A DNA stretch of 64,000 bases from Luteimonas galliterrae (GCF_023374055.1 NZ_JAMBEP010000001.1:806001-870000), one strand, 5' to 3'; counted from the stretch's first letter, positions 19,037 through 27,743 are shown. The notes: generated from the sequence alone by a model not told the origin. A program made the numbers and translations.

Positions 19037-19678
19037 TCACCAGACCAGGTCGTCGGGCACCTGGTATTGCGGATCGGCATAGGGATCTTCTTCGGCCGTC
19101 GCGTCCGGATCGACCTTCAGCGCTACCGACGGAGCGAAGATCGCTTCGGCCTCGGCCAACAGCGCCGAGGCGACCAGCAGATAACGACCATCGAGCTGCA
19201 CCACGCCGAGCTCGCCGGCATTGAGCGCCTTCAGCTGCTCCGCATTGACGTAGACGCGCTTGATCTTGCCGCCGTAGTCGAAATGGCGGGCGATCTCCGC
19301 ATTCGGATCGTTCAGCGCCTTGTCCTTGAGCAATTCCGCCAGCTTGGCCTTGGCTTCGCGGCGCTTGCGCGCCTCTTCCTGCCGCAAGCGTTCGGCTTCG
19401 ATGCGCTCGTCCTTTTCCTTTTGCGCGCGGATCGCATAGGCCTTGGCCAGGTCGATCTCTTCCTGCGAGCGCGGCTTGCCCGCATGGCCGGGCTTGCCGT
19501 GCGCAGGCCGGCCATGTTGCGGCTTGCCGTGCGGCCGGCCCGGGTGGGACTTGCCGGGCTGCGGCTTGCGCCCGGCATGGTCCGCGGATTTCGGCTTGTC
19601 GGGCCGCGCAGGCTTGTCGGGCTTGGGCGCGGGTTTGAAGCCCAGGCCGAGCAATTGGTCGCGGAGGGAGTCGCTCAT
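19037..19678 (-). CDS. DUF2058 family protein
   Basis: 213 residues, cytosolic, highly charged. The family signature at the N-terminus is SDSLRDQLLGLGF; a Pro/His/Gly/Lys-rich low-complexity segment (about 16-68) follows, then a charged helix RSQEEIDLAKAYAIRAQKEK (coiled-coil-like to about 118) and a conserved C-terminal part with HFDYGGKIKRVYVN. Members are annotated as nucleoprotein or polynucleotide-associated (YaiL), but function is not established. Last gene of a minus-strand run that follows slyX by 59 bp. Confidence 0.85.
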   Translation of the reverse strand: MSDSLRDQLLGLGFKPAPKPDKPARPDKPKSADHAGRKPQPGKSHPGRPHGKPQHGRPAHGKPGHAGKPRSQEEIDLAKAYAIRAQKEKDERIEAERLRQEEARKRREAKAKLAELLKDKALNDPNAEIARHFDYGGKIKRVYVNAEQLKALNAGELGVVQLDGRYLLVASALLAEAEAIFAPSVALKVDPDATAEEDPYADPQYQVPDDLVW

Positions 19679-19737
19679 GCGTCGATTCTATTCGTCGTGC
19701 CGCCTGCGGGCTACGCCAAGGCACACAGGGCCGGCGC

Positions 19738-19956
19738 TCAGTAGTGCGGCGGCGGCGGCTCTTCGGCGGGGTCGGCGAAGAATTCGCCGCGCGCCTGCTT
19801 CATTTCCTCCAGCGCGCGACGCAGCAGCTCGGCGTTGCGCGCGGTTTCCAGGCGCGATGCGGCCAGCGCGTCGCTCAGTTCGGCCAAGGCTTGTTCCTGG
19901 AAAGCGAGCCGCGTTTCCAGTTCCACCAGCCGCCGCTGCAGGTCGTCGTTGCCCAT
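19738..19956 (-). CDS. slyX: SlyX family protein
   Basis: 72 residues, almost all one predicted coiled-coil helix (LQRRLVELETRLAFQEQALA through residue 55), ending in the family's typical proline run plus His-Tyr (PPPPHY). Function of SlyX is unclear. It starts 4 bp after the ugd stop, so it is almost certainly translated from the ugd message. Confidence 0.88.
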   Translation of the reverse strand: MGNDDLQRRLVELETRLAFQEQALAELSDALAASRLETARNAELLRRALEEMKQARGEFFADPAEEPPPPHY

Positions 19957-19960
19957 GGCT

Positions 19961-21301
19961 TCAGTCGACGCGGATCGAACGGCCGCGGCCGATGCCCCAG
20001 TAAGCGAGGCCCGCGGCTTCGACTTCGTCGGGCTCGTACAGGTTGCGGCCGTCGAAGATCACGCGGTCGCGCAGGCTCGCGTGCAAGCGCGCGAAATCGG
20101 GACTGCGGAACTGCTTCCATTCGGTGACGACCACCAGCGCATCGGCGCCTTCCAGCGCCTGGGAGGCGGATTCGCACAACACCAATCCATCGCGCTGGCC
20201 GAAGATGCGCCCGGCTTCCTGCGCGGCCTCCGGGTCGTAGGCGCGGACGTGGGCGCCGGCATCCCACAGTTGCTGCAACAGGCGCCGGCTGGACGCCTCG
20301 CGCATGTCGTCGGTGTTGGGCTTGAAAGCGAGCCCCCACACCGCGAACGTGCGGCCGCTCACTTCGCCGTCGTAATGGCGCGCGATCAGCTCGAACAGGT
20401 GGCCTTTTTGGCGGTCGTTGACCGTTTCCACGGCCTGCAGCAGCGCGGCCTCGTGGCCGACTTGCCGCGCGGTGCGCGCCAGCGCCTGCACGTCCTTCGG
20501 AAAGCAGGAGCCGCCGTAGCCGGCGCCCGGGTAGATGAAGTGCCAACCGATGCGCGGATCCGAGCCTATGCCCTGCCGCACATGCTCGATGTCCGCGCCG
20601 ACTTTCTCGGCGATGTTGGCGATCTCGTTCATGAAGCTGATCTTGGTCGCCAGCATCGCGTTGGCGGCGTATTTGGTCAGCTCGGCCGAGCGCACGTCCA
20701 TCGCCACGATGCGTTCGTGGTTGCGGTTGAACGGCGCGTAGAGCCGTTTCATCTTCTCGATGGCCTGCGGGCTGGAGGCGCCAATCACGATGCGGTCCGG
20801 GCGCATGCAGTCCTTGACCGCATCGCCTTCCTTCAGGAATTCGGGATTGGAGACCACGTCGAAAGCGACATCGGCTCCGCGCGCTTTAAGCTCCTGCGCG
20901 ATGGCGGCGCGCACCTTGTCGGCGGTGCCTACCGGCACCGTGGACTTGTTCACGACCACCGCGTTGCGCGCCAAGTGCTTGCCGATGGTCTGGGCCACCG
21001 CCAGCACGTACTTCAGGTCGGCGCTGCCGTCTTCGTCCGGCGGCGTTCCCACCGCGATGAAGATCACGTCGCCGTGGGCGACGGCCGTCGCCGCATCGGT
21101 GGTGAAATCCAGGCGTCCTGCGGCGTGGTTGGCCTGCACCATCGGCGCAAGCCCAGGTTCGTAGATCGGAATCACGCCGCGCTTGAGGCCCGCCACCTTG
21201 TCTGCATCGATGTCGACGCAGACCACGTCGTGGCCTACTTCGGCCAGGCATGTTCCAGTGACCAGGCCGACATAGCCGGTCCCGAATATCGTAAGTCGCA
21301 T
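19961..21301 (-). CDS. ugd: UDP-glucose 6-dehydrogenase
   Basis: 446 residues; oxidises UDP-glucose to UDP-glucuronate with two NAD, feeding exopolysaccharide and LPS sugars. N-terminal NAD motif is [20 protein letters not shown]; the central [14 protein letters not shown] carries the catalytic cysteine (near residue 262), and the C-terminal UDP-binding domain has [21 protein letters not shown] 21301 starts 20 bp after the upstream FKBP gene stop, so expression probably comes from that operon. All catalytic segments look intact. Confidence 0.95.
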   Translation of the reverse strand: MRLTIFGTGYVGLVTGTCLAEVGHDVVCVDIDADKVAGLKRGVIPIYEPGLAPMVQANHAAGRLDFTTDAATAVAHGDVIFIAVGTPPDEDGSADLKYVLAVAQTIGKHLARNAVVVNKSTVPVGTADKVRAAIAQELKARGADVAFDVVSNPEFLKEGDAVKDCMRPDRIVIGASSPQAIEKMKRLYAPFNRNHERIVAMDVRSAELTKYAANAMLATKISFMNEIANIAEKVGADIEHVRQGIGSDPRIGWHFIYPGAGYGGSCFPKDVQALARTARQVGHEAALLQAVETVNDRQKGHLFELIARHYDGEVSGRTFAVWGLAFKPNTDDMREASSRRLLQQLWDAGAHVRAYDPEAAQEAGRIFGQRDGLVLCESASQALEGADALVVVTEWKQFRSPDFARLHASLRDRVIFDGRNLYEPDEVEAAGLAYWGIGRGRSIRVD

Positions 21302-21321
21302 CTAGACTCCCGGAGCCGCGA

Positions 21322-22155
21322 TTACTTGGTGGGTGCGCCCGGCGGCAACCGGCTCGGCATCTGCTCGGGCTTGACGATGTCCAGCAGCTCCACTTCGAAC
21401 ACCAGCGTCGCGTTCGGCCCGATCGGGCCGCCCGGCGTGCCCTGCTCGCCGTAGCCCAGCTTGCTCGGGATCCAGAATCGGTACTTGCTGCCGACCGGCA
21501 TCAGCGCGATACCTTCCTGCCAGCCCGGCACGACCTGCTGGAGCTGGAACATGGCCGGCTCGTTGCGGTCGTAGGTGCTGTCGAAAGTCTTGCCGTCCAG
21601 CAACGTGCCTTTGTAATTGACGCGGACCACATCGCTGGCCTTGGGCTTGGCGCCCTTGCCTTCGGTGATCACCTGGTACTGCAGGCCCGAAGCGGTGGTC
21701 ACCACGCCCGGCTTCTTGCCGTTCTCGGCCAGGAACTTCTGCCCGGCTTCCTGGTTGTCCTTGGCCTTCTTCAGCATGTCGGCGATCTGCTTGGCCTGCA
21801 TGCGCTGGCCGAAGGCCTCGCTGATTTCGGCGGCTTGCTTGTCGTCCAGCAGCAGCTTCTCGCCGGCCAGCGAGGTCTTGATGGCCTTCACCATCGTGTC
21901 GACGTCCAGTTCTTCCTTCATCGGCTGGAGCTGCCGCGCCATGGCCATGCCGACCATGTAGCTGACCTGCTCCTTCTCGGTGGCCAGGCCCGGGATGGCC
22001 TTCTTGCCGTCGGCCTTGGCATCGGCAGCAGCGTCGGCGGGCTTGGCGGCGGTGTCGGCCTTGTCCTTGTCGCCGGGCTTGTTGCAAGCGGCAACGAACA
22101 GGGTGAGCGAGGCCAAGGCTAGCGCGGTGGCGCTGTTACGCAGGCGGGACGTCAT
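21322..22155 (-). CDS. FKBP-type peptidyl-prolyl isomerase, Mip/FkpA-like lipoprotein
   Basis: 277 residues. A signal peptide ends in the lipobox FVAAC (Cys 24), predicting an outer- or inner-membrane lipoprotein in the periplasm. After an Ala/Asp/Lys-rich linker comes the FKBP_N dimerisation region (EKEQVSYMVGMAMARQLQPM) and long helix, then the FKBP domain from about residue 150 with VRVNYKGTLLDGKTFDSTYD and the isomerase core PGWQEGIALMPVGSKYRFWI. Start ATG 22155; a TTG one codon earlier is possible, both behind GAGGAG. A paralogue is directly upstream on the same strand. Confidence 0.92.
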   Translation of the reverse strand: MTSRLRNSATALALASLTLFVAACNKPGDKDKADTAAKPADAAADAKADGKKAIPGLATEKEQVSYMVGMAMARQLQPMKEELDVDTMVKAIKTSLAGEKLLLDDKQAAEISEAFGQRMQAKQIADMLKKAKDNQEAGQKFLAENGKKPGVVTTASGLQYQVITEGKGAKPKASDVVRVNYKGTLLDGKTFDSTYDRNEPAMFQLQQVVPGWQEGIALMPVGSKYRFWIPSKLGYGEQGTPGGPIGPNATLVFEVELLDIVKPEQMPSRLPPGAPTK

Positions 22156-22256
22156 CAAGCGGTACTCCTCGAATCGGGGGAAGTCCGGAAATCCGGACGC
22201 AGCAAAGCGGTTACTTTGAGAGCCCGGGGCTGAACGACCGGGTTACGGCCGTCCGG

Positions 22257-23204
22257 TCAATGCCCGGCGGGCAGGATGGCCATCAATTCGACATCGAAAA
22301 TCAGGGTGGAGTTCGGGCCGATCTTCGGCGGCGAGCCTTTCGCGCCATAAGCCAGGTTGCCGGGGATCCAGAAGCGGTATTTCGCCCCCGTCGGCATCAG
22401 GGTCACGCCTTCGGTCCAGCCGGCGATCACCTGGTTCAGGCCGAATTCGGCCGGTTGCCCGCGATCGTAGGAACTGTCGAACACCGTGCCGTCGAGCAGC
22501 GTGCCGTGGTAGTTCACGCGGACGCGGTCGCTCGGCTTGGGCCGCACGCCCGAGCCCTGCCGCAACACCATGTACTGCAGTCCGGAGGGCGTAGTGAACA
22601 CGCCCTTGACCGTCTTGTTCTTGGCCAGGAAGGCGGCGCCGTCGGCTTCGTTCTTGGCGCCCAGCGTGGCGGCCTGGGCCTGCATCTTGGCCTGGATGCG
22701 CTGGGTGAAGGCATCGCGCACCACCGCGGCTTCGGCGTCGGTCAGCAAAGGCTTGCCGTCGCCGGTCGCAGCGCGCAGGCCGCGCGTCAGCACGGCCACG
22801 TCGATCTCGTCCTTGATCGGCGTCAGCGACCGGCCCACGTCGCTACCCACCAGCAGACCGACCTTTTCGCGCGAGATCGCAGGCGGCGGGCCGCTGGGCT
22901 TGGGCGCATTGGGCGCCGGGCTGCGCGAGGCGATGCGCTTCATCAGCGCGTCGGCCAGCGGCTTGATCTCGGCTTCGGTCAACAGCGGCTGGCCGCCGTC
23001 GAAGGTATGGCGCACGGCACGTTCGAAAGCCGCCATGTCCATATCGGGCGCGGCTGGCGCGATCGAACGGCCGACGTCCATGCCGATCGTGTAACTGACC
23101 TTGTCGCGTTCGGTGACCAGCGGCGCTTGCGCCTGCTGGGCGGCCGCGCCGAATGCGACCGCAGCCAATGCCGCCGCGGCCGCGCCGCGCATCCAATCTT
23201 TCAT
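22257..23204 (-). CDS. FKBP-type peptidyl-prolyl isomerase with duplicated N-terminal domain
   Basis: 315 residues. The signal peptide (about 1-27) ends in an Ala/Gln-rich stretch with no lipobox Cys, so the protein is soluble periplasmic. Two FKBP_N-type units follow one another: DKVSYTIGMDVGRSIAP (about 34-50) with its helix, and again EKVGLLVGSDVGRSLTP (about 111-127) with its helix. The FKBP domain starts near residue 210 (VRVNYHGTLLDGTVFDSSYD, WIPGNLAYGAKG). Mip/FkpA proteins normally have one dimerisation unit; two in one chain is the unusual feature. It lies 101 bp upstream of the lipoprotein paralogue. Confidence 0.9.
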   Translation of the reverse strand: MKDWMRGAAAAALAAVAFGAAAQQAQAPLVTERDKVSYTIGMDVGRSIAPAAPDMDMAAFERAVRHTFDGGQPLLTEAEIKPLADALMKRIASRSPAPNAPKPSGPPPAISREKVGLLVGSDVGRSLTPIKDEIDVAVLTRGLRAATGDGKPLLTDAEAAVVRDAFTQRIQAKMQAQAATLGAKNEADGAAFLAKNKTVKGVFTTPSGLQYMVLRQGSGVRPKPSDRVRVNYHGTLLDGTVFDSSYDRGQPAEFGLNQVIAGWTEGVTLMPTGAKYRFWIPGNLAYGAKGSPPKIGPNSTLIFDVELMAILPAGH

Positions 23205-23292
23205 TCGGGACTCCTGCCTGCGCCGCCGCCGCGGCGGCGCGAAGCGGGTATTGTCGTTTGCGTCAACGGCTCAGGGCAATCTCGGGCCGGCC

Positions 23293-23868
23293 TCAGGGCT
23301 TGGCGGCCGGTGCGGACGCCTTCAATTCGCGCTCGATCGCGGCGACCAGCGCCTTGTCGTCCGGCACCGTGCGGCTGGCGAAGCTGCCGACCACGCGGCC
23401 GTCGCGGGAGATCAGGTATTTGTGGAAATTCCACTCCGGCGTGTCGCCAGTGGCCTTGATCAGATCCTGGTACAGCGGTGTGGCCTCATCGCCTTTGACA
23501 TGCACTTTCTCGAACATCGGGAACTTGACGCCATAGGTCAGCGTGCAGAATTCCTGGATCTGCTTCTCATCGCCGTATTCCTGGTTCTTGAAGTCGCCTG
23601 ACGGGAAACCGAGCACCGCGAAGCCCTGCTTCTGGTATTTGGCGTTCAGCGCTTCCAGCGCCTCGAACTGCGGCGCCAGGCCGCATTTGCTGGCCGTGTT
23701 CACCACCAGCAGCACTTTTCCGCCGTACTGCTGCTGCAGATTGACCGGGGTTTTGCCGGTCAATGGCCGATACGACCGGTCCAGCAACCCGCCCGCCGCC
23801 AGGGCCAAACCGGAAACCAATACTGCTGATAGAGCAAATATCTTTAAAAAACAATTATTTGCGTTCAC
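23293..23868 (-). CDS. secreted glutathione peroxidase-family protein
   Basis: 191 residues. Hydrophobic leader KIFALSAVLVSGLALA suggests export to the periplasm. The peroxidase core has the peroxidatic Cys 62 in NTASKCGLAP, the Gln of the tetrad at 96 (FPSGDFKNQE, where many members have FPCNQF), a second Cys at 108 and Trp-Asn at 146-147 (EWNFHKYL). So it is a Cys enzyme, probably thioredoxin-type in practice. The only usable start is GTG 23868 with poor Shine-Dalgarno spacing; the first dozen codons are unusually AT-rich. Tandem with the FKBP genes, all periplasmic products. Confidence 0.88.
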   Translation of the reverse strand: MNANNCFLKIFALSAVLVSGLALAAGGLLDRSYRPLTGKTPVNLQQQYGGKVLLVVNTASKCGLAPQFEALEALNAKYQKQGFAVLGFPSGDFKNQEYGDEKQIQEFCTLTYGVKFPMFEKVHVKGDEATPLYQDLIKATGDTPEWNFHKYLISRDGRVVGSFASRTVPDDKALVAAIERELKASAPAAKP

Positions 23869-23924
23869 TTCCGGATCTCGGTTGGGCGTTGGCGGAGTAT
23901 GCCTTTAGTTGGGTCCTGGCGATA

Positions 23925-23966
23925 TTGACGAAAGTTGGATTGGTGTTATAGTTGACTACAACACCA
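23925..23966 (+). promoter_or_regulatory. promoter with embedded YtrA-type operator
   Basis: A -35 TTGACG (23925-23930), 16-bp spacer and -10 TATAGT (23947-23952) form a strong sigma-70 promoter. A palindrome at 23941-23966 pairs 24 of its 26 positions and has the form GGTG-N16-CACC (23942-23945 and 23962-23965), the motif I recall for YtrA of Xanthomonas citri. The -10 box lies inside the palindrome, so bound repressor would block polymerase. The ytrA-like gene is second in the operon: autoregulation is expected. Confidence 0.8.
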
Positions 23967-23991
23967 GTCACCCCAGACCAGGACGACGGCC

Positions 23992-24504
23992 ATGAACCGC
24001 AAGCTGCACAACACGTTCTCCGCACTGTCTGTAGCGACCGTCCTGATGACGGCAGGGCTGATCGTGGCAACGCCCGCTCCGCAGACCGAGCCGACGGCCC
24101 GGTTGCAGTCGACCGCCCTCGCGGCAGTCGTCGAAGCTGCGACCGTAGCCGAAAGCCGGCAGGCCGAGCGCATCCGCGCCGCCGAAGCCCGCGCCAAGGC
24201 CGTCGAACGCGCCGCGCAAGTCCAGGCCAAGAACATCGAATTGCGCGCGCAGGCATTGGCCAAGGAACTGCAGGGCGGCAAGCAGGACGTCGGCGAGATT
24301 CTCGGCCGGGTCGCCGGCTTCACCGCCGAGGTCGCCACCGAAGCCGCGTTCAACGCCGCCCTCCAAGAATTCGCTTCGGCCGGGACGGCCGAAGCGGCCC
24401 AAGCAACCGAAACCTACGACGCACCGCCGGCGCCGGTCCGCAAGCCGCGGCAGCACCGCCGCTCGCTGGCCATGCCCTACTTCTCGTTCGCAAACCGGGG
24501 CTGA
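23992..24504 (+). CDS. small exported Ala-rich protein of the YtrA operon, function unknown
   Basis: 170 residues. Residues 1-27 form a likely signal peptide or anchor (LSVATVLMTAGLIVATP). The middle is a long Ala/Glu/Arg helix (ERIRAAEARAKAVERAAQVQ, about 60-95) with coiled-coil character, and the C-terminus is basic (VRKPRQHRR) before MPYFSFANRG. I recognise no domain. It is the first gene behind the YtrA-type operator and ends 3 bp before the regulator gene, so it is a real member of the regulated operon. Possibly an envelope component partnering the ABC exporter. Confidence 0.7.
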   Translation: MNRKLHNTFSALSVATVLMTAGLIVATPAPQTEPTARLQSTALAAVVEAATVAESRQAERIRAAEARAKAVERAAQVQAKNIELRAQALAKELQGGKQDVGEILGRVAGFTAEVATEAAFNAALQEFASAGTAEAAQATETYDAPPAPVRKPRQHRRSLAMPYFSFANRG

Positions 24505-24507
24505 CCC

Positions 24508-24870
24508 ATGACCGCAATCCAATGGAGCGAAGGCGCTCCCATCTATCGCCAGCTGAAGGAGCGCGTCGTGGCCATGCTGCTCGACGGCCTGCTCAAGCCC
24601 GGCGATCCGCTGCCCTCGGTGCGCCAGGTCGCCGCCGAATACCAGCTGAACCCGATTACCGTCTCGCGCGCCTACCAAGAGCTCGCGGACGAATCTCTAG
24701 TCGAAAAACGTAGGGGATTGGGCATGTACGTCATCGAGGGTGCGTCGGAAAAACTGCTCGCCAGCGAGCGCGAGCGCTTCCTGCGCGAGGAATGGCCGCT
24801 GGTGCTCGAACGCATCCAGCGCCTGGGGCTTTCGCCGGACGAGTTGCTGAAGAAGGGAGGCGCGCGATGA
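24508..24870 (+). CDS. GntR-family transcriptional regulator, YtrA subfamily
   Basis: 120 residues. Winged helix at residues 10-75 with the GntR signature APIYRQLKERVVAMLLDGLL, GDPLPSVRQVAAEYQLNPIT and SRAYQELADESLVEKRRGLG. The short C-terminal part (two helices, about 45 residues) is too small to be a FadR/HutC ligand domain and defines the YtrA class, whose members repress neighbouring ABC transporter operons. Its TGA overlaps the ATG of the ATPase gene, and the operon promoter holds a GGTG-N16-CACC palindrome, the expected target. Confidence 0.92.
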   Translation: MTAIQWSEGAPIYRQLKERVVAMLLDGLLKPGDPLPSVRQVAAEYQLNPITVSRAYQELADESLVEKRRGLGMYVIEGASEKLLASERERFLREEWPLVLERIQRLGLSPDELLKKGGAR

Positions 24871-25754
24871 ACGCCCCGTCCCTCTATCCGGAACACGAGC
24901 GCGTGGTCAGCGCCCGCGGCCTGCGCAAGGCCTACAAGAACAAGCTGGCGCTGGACGGCACCCAGTTCGAGATCGAAGCCGGCAAGATCGTCGGCCTGAT
25001 CGGTCCGAACGGCGCCGGCAAGACCACCGCGCTGAAGGCGATGCTGGGCCTGATCCCCTTCGAAGGCGAACTGAAAGTGCTCGGCCGCGACCCGCGCACG
25101 CAGCGCGACGAACTGATGAACGACGTCTGCTTCATTGCCGACGTGGCGGTGCTGCCGCGCTGGATCCGCGTCGCCCAGGCGATCGAATTCGTCGCCGGCG
25201 TGCACCCGCGCTTCGACCGCGCCCGCTGCGATCGCTTCCTGGCCAACACCCAGCTCTTGCCGAACATGCGCGTGCGCGAGCTGTCCAAGGGCATGATCGT
25301 GCAGTTGCACCTGGCGCTGGTGATGGCCATCGACGCCAAGCTGCTGGTGCTGGACGAGCCGACCCTGGGCCTGGACATCCTGTACCGCAAGCAGTTCTAC
25401 CAGCGCTTGCTGGAGGACTATTTCGACGAGCAGAAGACGATCATCGTCACCACCCACCAGGTGGAGGAAGTCGAGCATATCCTTACCGACGTGATGTTCA
25501 TCCGCGACGGCAAGATCGTGCTGCAGGCGCCGATGGAAGACGTCGGCGCGCGCTACGTCGAAGTGCTGGTCGGCGCCGACAAGGCCGAGGCCGCGCGCAC
25601 GCTCAAGCCGATCGACGAGCGCGCGCTGCCGTTCGGCAAGACCGTGCTGCTCTACGACGGCGTGCCGCAAGCGCAGCTTGCCCAATTCGGCGAAACCCGC
25701 ACGCCGGGCCTGGCCGACCTGTTCGTCGCCACCATGAAGGGAACCTACGCATGA
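24867..25754 (+). CDS. ABC transporter ATP-binding protein
   Basis: 295 residues. Walker A GPNGAGKT at 46-53, signature segment as LSKGM (not LSGGQ), Walker B LLVLDEPTLGLD and the switch His in TTHQVEEVEH. C-terminal 70 residues form an accessory domain seen in exporter ATPases. Start ATG 24867 overlaps the regulator stop, and its own stop overlaps the permease ATG (4 bp), showing a tightly coupled operon. By analogy with YtrA-controlled operons it is an ABC-2 exporter involved in envelope-stress or antimicrobial response; the substrate is unknown. Confidence 0.92.
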   Translation: MNAPSLYPEHERVVSARGLRKAYKNKLALDGTQFEIEAGKIVGLIGPNGAGKTTALKAMLGLIPFEGELKVLGRDPRTQRDELMNDVCFIADVAVLPRWIRVAQAIEFVAGVHPRFDRARCDRFLANTQLLPNMRVRELSKGMIVQLHLALVMAIDAKLLVLDEPTLGLDILYRKQFYQRLLEDYFDEQKTIIVTTHQVEEVEHILTDVMFIRDGKIVLQAPMEDVGARYVEVLVGADKAEAARTLKPIDERALPFGKTVLLYDGVPQAQLAQFGETRTPGLADLFVATMKGTYA

Positions 25755-26782
25755 ACGCCCCCGCCGAAAACATGGCCGCGACGCGCACCCACGCAGCCGC
25801 GCACCCGACCCACGTCTTCAAGATGCTGCTGCGGCGCGAGTTCTGGGAGCACAAGGGCGGCTTCTTCTGGGCGCCGATCGTCGCCGGCGCCATCGTCACC
25901 GCGCTGACCTTGCTGGGCACCATCACCGGTTCGATCCTGTTGAACAAGGCCAAGCACCGGGAGGAGATCGACTGGTTCGGCGTCGAGCTCAACGGCAAGC
26001 AGGGCCTGGAGGCGGCGCGCGAAGCGGTCGGCTACGGCGGCGACATCAGCCTGCTGATGGGCATCGGCATCGCCATGGCGGTGTTCGTGTTCGTGGCCTT
26101 CTTCTACTCGCTGGGTTCGCTGTACGACGAGCGCAAGGACCGCAGCGTGCTGTTCTGGAAGTCGCTGCCGATGTCAGACACCCAGGTCGTGCTGTCCAAG
26201 GCCGCGTGGGCGCTGCTGCTGGCGCCGATCGTCGCCTCCGCCATCGGCATGGCCATCGGCCTGGCCCTGTGGCTATGCGCTGCGGTGAGCCTGTTCGCCA
26301 ACGGCATACCGGTGGCCAGCGCGATCTTCACCGAGTCGCATCCGTTCCGCGTGCTGCTGCATGCGCTGTCGACCATTCCGGTCTACGCTTTGTGGGCCCT
26401 GCCGAGCGTCGGCTGGCTGATGCTGTGCTCGGCCTGGGCGCGCAGCAAACCGTTCCTGTGGGCGGTGCTGGTGCCGATCCTGGCCGCGACCGTGATCAGC
26501 TGGATGGGCACCCTGCCCGGCATCTCGATTCCGCACACCGACGTCTGGTACGTGCTGGTCTTCCGCGGCTTGATGAGCATCGTTCCCGGCACCTGGTATT
26601 TCAACGAAAACGTCGGCGAGAACGGCTCGAGCATCAACGACGCCGAAGACCTGGCCCGCGCGATCGACCTCACCAGCAGCTGGCAGGCCTTCGCCACGGT
26701 CGATCTCTGGATCGGCGCGGCGATAGGCGCTGCGATGATCTACGGTGCGATCCGGCTGCGCCGCTGGCGCGACGAGGGCTGA
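25751..26782 (+). CDS. ABC-2 type transporter permease
   Basis: 343 residues with about six membrane segments: around residues 35-58 (APIVAGAIVTALTLLGTITG), 98-118 (GIGIAMAVFVFVAFFYSLGS), 150-180, 205-235, 240-260 and 320-335. A cytoplasmic stretch YDERKDRSVLFWKSLPMSD is typical of ABC-2 permeases related to bacitracin/gliding-type exporters. The N-terminus has a soluble tail before the first span. One ATPase and one permease gene imply a homodimeric permease or both halves acting together. Confidence 0.88.
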   Translation: MNAPAENMAATRTHAAAHPTHVFKMLLRREFWEHKGGFFWAPIVAGAIVTALTLLGTITGSILLNKAKHREEIDWFGVELNGKQGLEAAREAVGYGGDISLLMGIGIAMAVFVFVAFFYSLGSLYDERKDRSVLFWKSLPMSDTQVVLSKAAWALLLAPIVASAIGMAIGLALWLCAAVSLFANGIPVASAIFTESHPFRVLLHALSTIPVYALWALPSVGWLMLCSAWARSKPFLWAVLVPILAATVISWMGTLPGISIPHTDVWYVLVFRGLMSIVPGTWYFNENVGENGSSINDAEDLARAIDLTSSWQAFATVDLWIGAAIGAAMIYGAIRLRRWRDEG

Positions 26783-26925
26783 TAGCGACAGACACCGGCC
26801 CGCGAATGCGGGCCGGTTCGCGACAGGGCAAGGCGTTTGCAACCCTCGCAGCGGTTGGCGCATCAAACCCAAATATGCCGGCCCAGGCCGCGCCAGCGAT
26901 CGCCACCAACCAGGAGTCACGACCC

Positions 26926-27687
26926 ATGTGGAAAGCCCTGCCCCTCGTCCTGCTGGCCCTGCCCGGTTTGGCCTGCGCCGCCGAAAACTGCCAGTTCCAG
27001 GCGGCCCGCAACCTGTCGGTGAACATGGCCGGCGTGCGTACTGTCGTGGTGCGGACCGGTCCTTATGATTTCCACGTCAAAGCCGGCAACGCCGCCCGCG
27101 TCGAAGGCCGCGCCTGCGCCAGCTCGCAGGAAGGCCTCGACCAGATCCAACTGACCCAGCGCCGCGAAGGCGATCGCCTGATCATCACCACCGAGAACGA
27201 GCGCAGCAACGGGTCCGGCGGCTGGTTCGGCAGAAACTACGCTTATCTGGATGTGAACATCACATTGCCCAAGACCGTCGCGCTTGAAGTGGCGGTCGGT
27301 TCGGGCGATGCGGACGTTACCGGCTTGACGAACGTCGTCGCCCACGTCGGTTCCGGCGACCTGGTCGTCCGCGGCGCGGAAAGCCTGGATGCCGGCGTCG
27401 GTTCCGGCGACATCAAGGTCGAAGACATCGGCAAGCTCGAATTGGCCGCGGTGGGCTCGGGCGATGTCGAAGGCAGCAACATCCGCGGCGACGTGCGGAT
27501 CGGCACGATCGGTTCGGGCGATGTCGACCTGCGCAAGGTCGGCGGCAACGTCGAAGCCCGCACGATCGGTTCGGGTGGCCTCAACGTGGCCGCGGTCGGC
27601 GGCGGTCTGCGGGTGAACCACGTCGGCAGCGGCAGCGTCGACCATCGCGACGTGAAAGGCCGCATCGATATTCCCAGCGAAGACTGA
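26926..27687 (+). CDS. secreted GSGD-repeat protein (DUF4097/DUF2807-like beta-helix)
   Basis: 253 residues. Signal peptide MWKALPLVLLALPGLACA, then a region with cysteines (ENCQF and RACAS), then seven tandem beta-strand repeats centred on GSGD, GSGG or GSGS (in order VGSGDADV, VGSGDLVV, VGSGDIKV, VGSGDVEG, IGSGDVDL, IGSGGLNV, VGSGSVDH) every 18-20 residues. This is the right-handed beta-helix pattern of the DUF4097/DUF2807 adhesin-like families. Start ATG 26926 follows GGAG. It is 143 bp after the permease and before a terminator, likely the last gene of the YtrA operon and an exported partner. Confidence 0.85.
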   Translation: MWKALPLVLLALPGLACAAENCQFQAARNLSVNMAGVRTVVVRTGPYDFHVKAGNAARVEGRACASSQEGLDQIQLTQRREGDRLIITTENERSNGSGGWFGRNYAYLDVNITLPKTVALEVAVGSGDADVTGLTNVVAHVGSGDLVVRGAESLDAGVGSGDIKVEDIGKLELAAVGSGDVEGSNIRGDVRIGTIGSGDVDLRKVGGNVEARTIGSGGLNVAAVGGGLRVNHVGSGSVDHRDVKGRIDIPSED

Positions 27688-27743
27688 GAGCTAACAGCAA
27701 GCCCCCTACGCGGCGATCGGCCCTCCCAGCGTTCGCCGTACTG

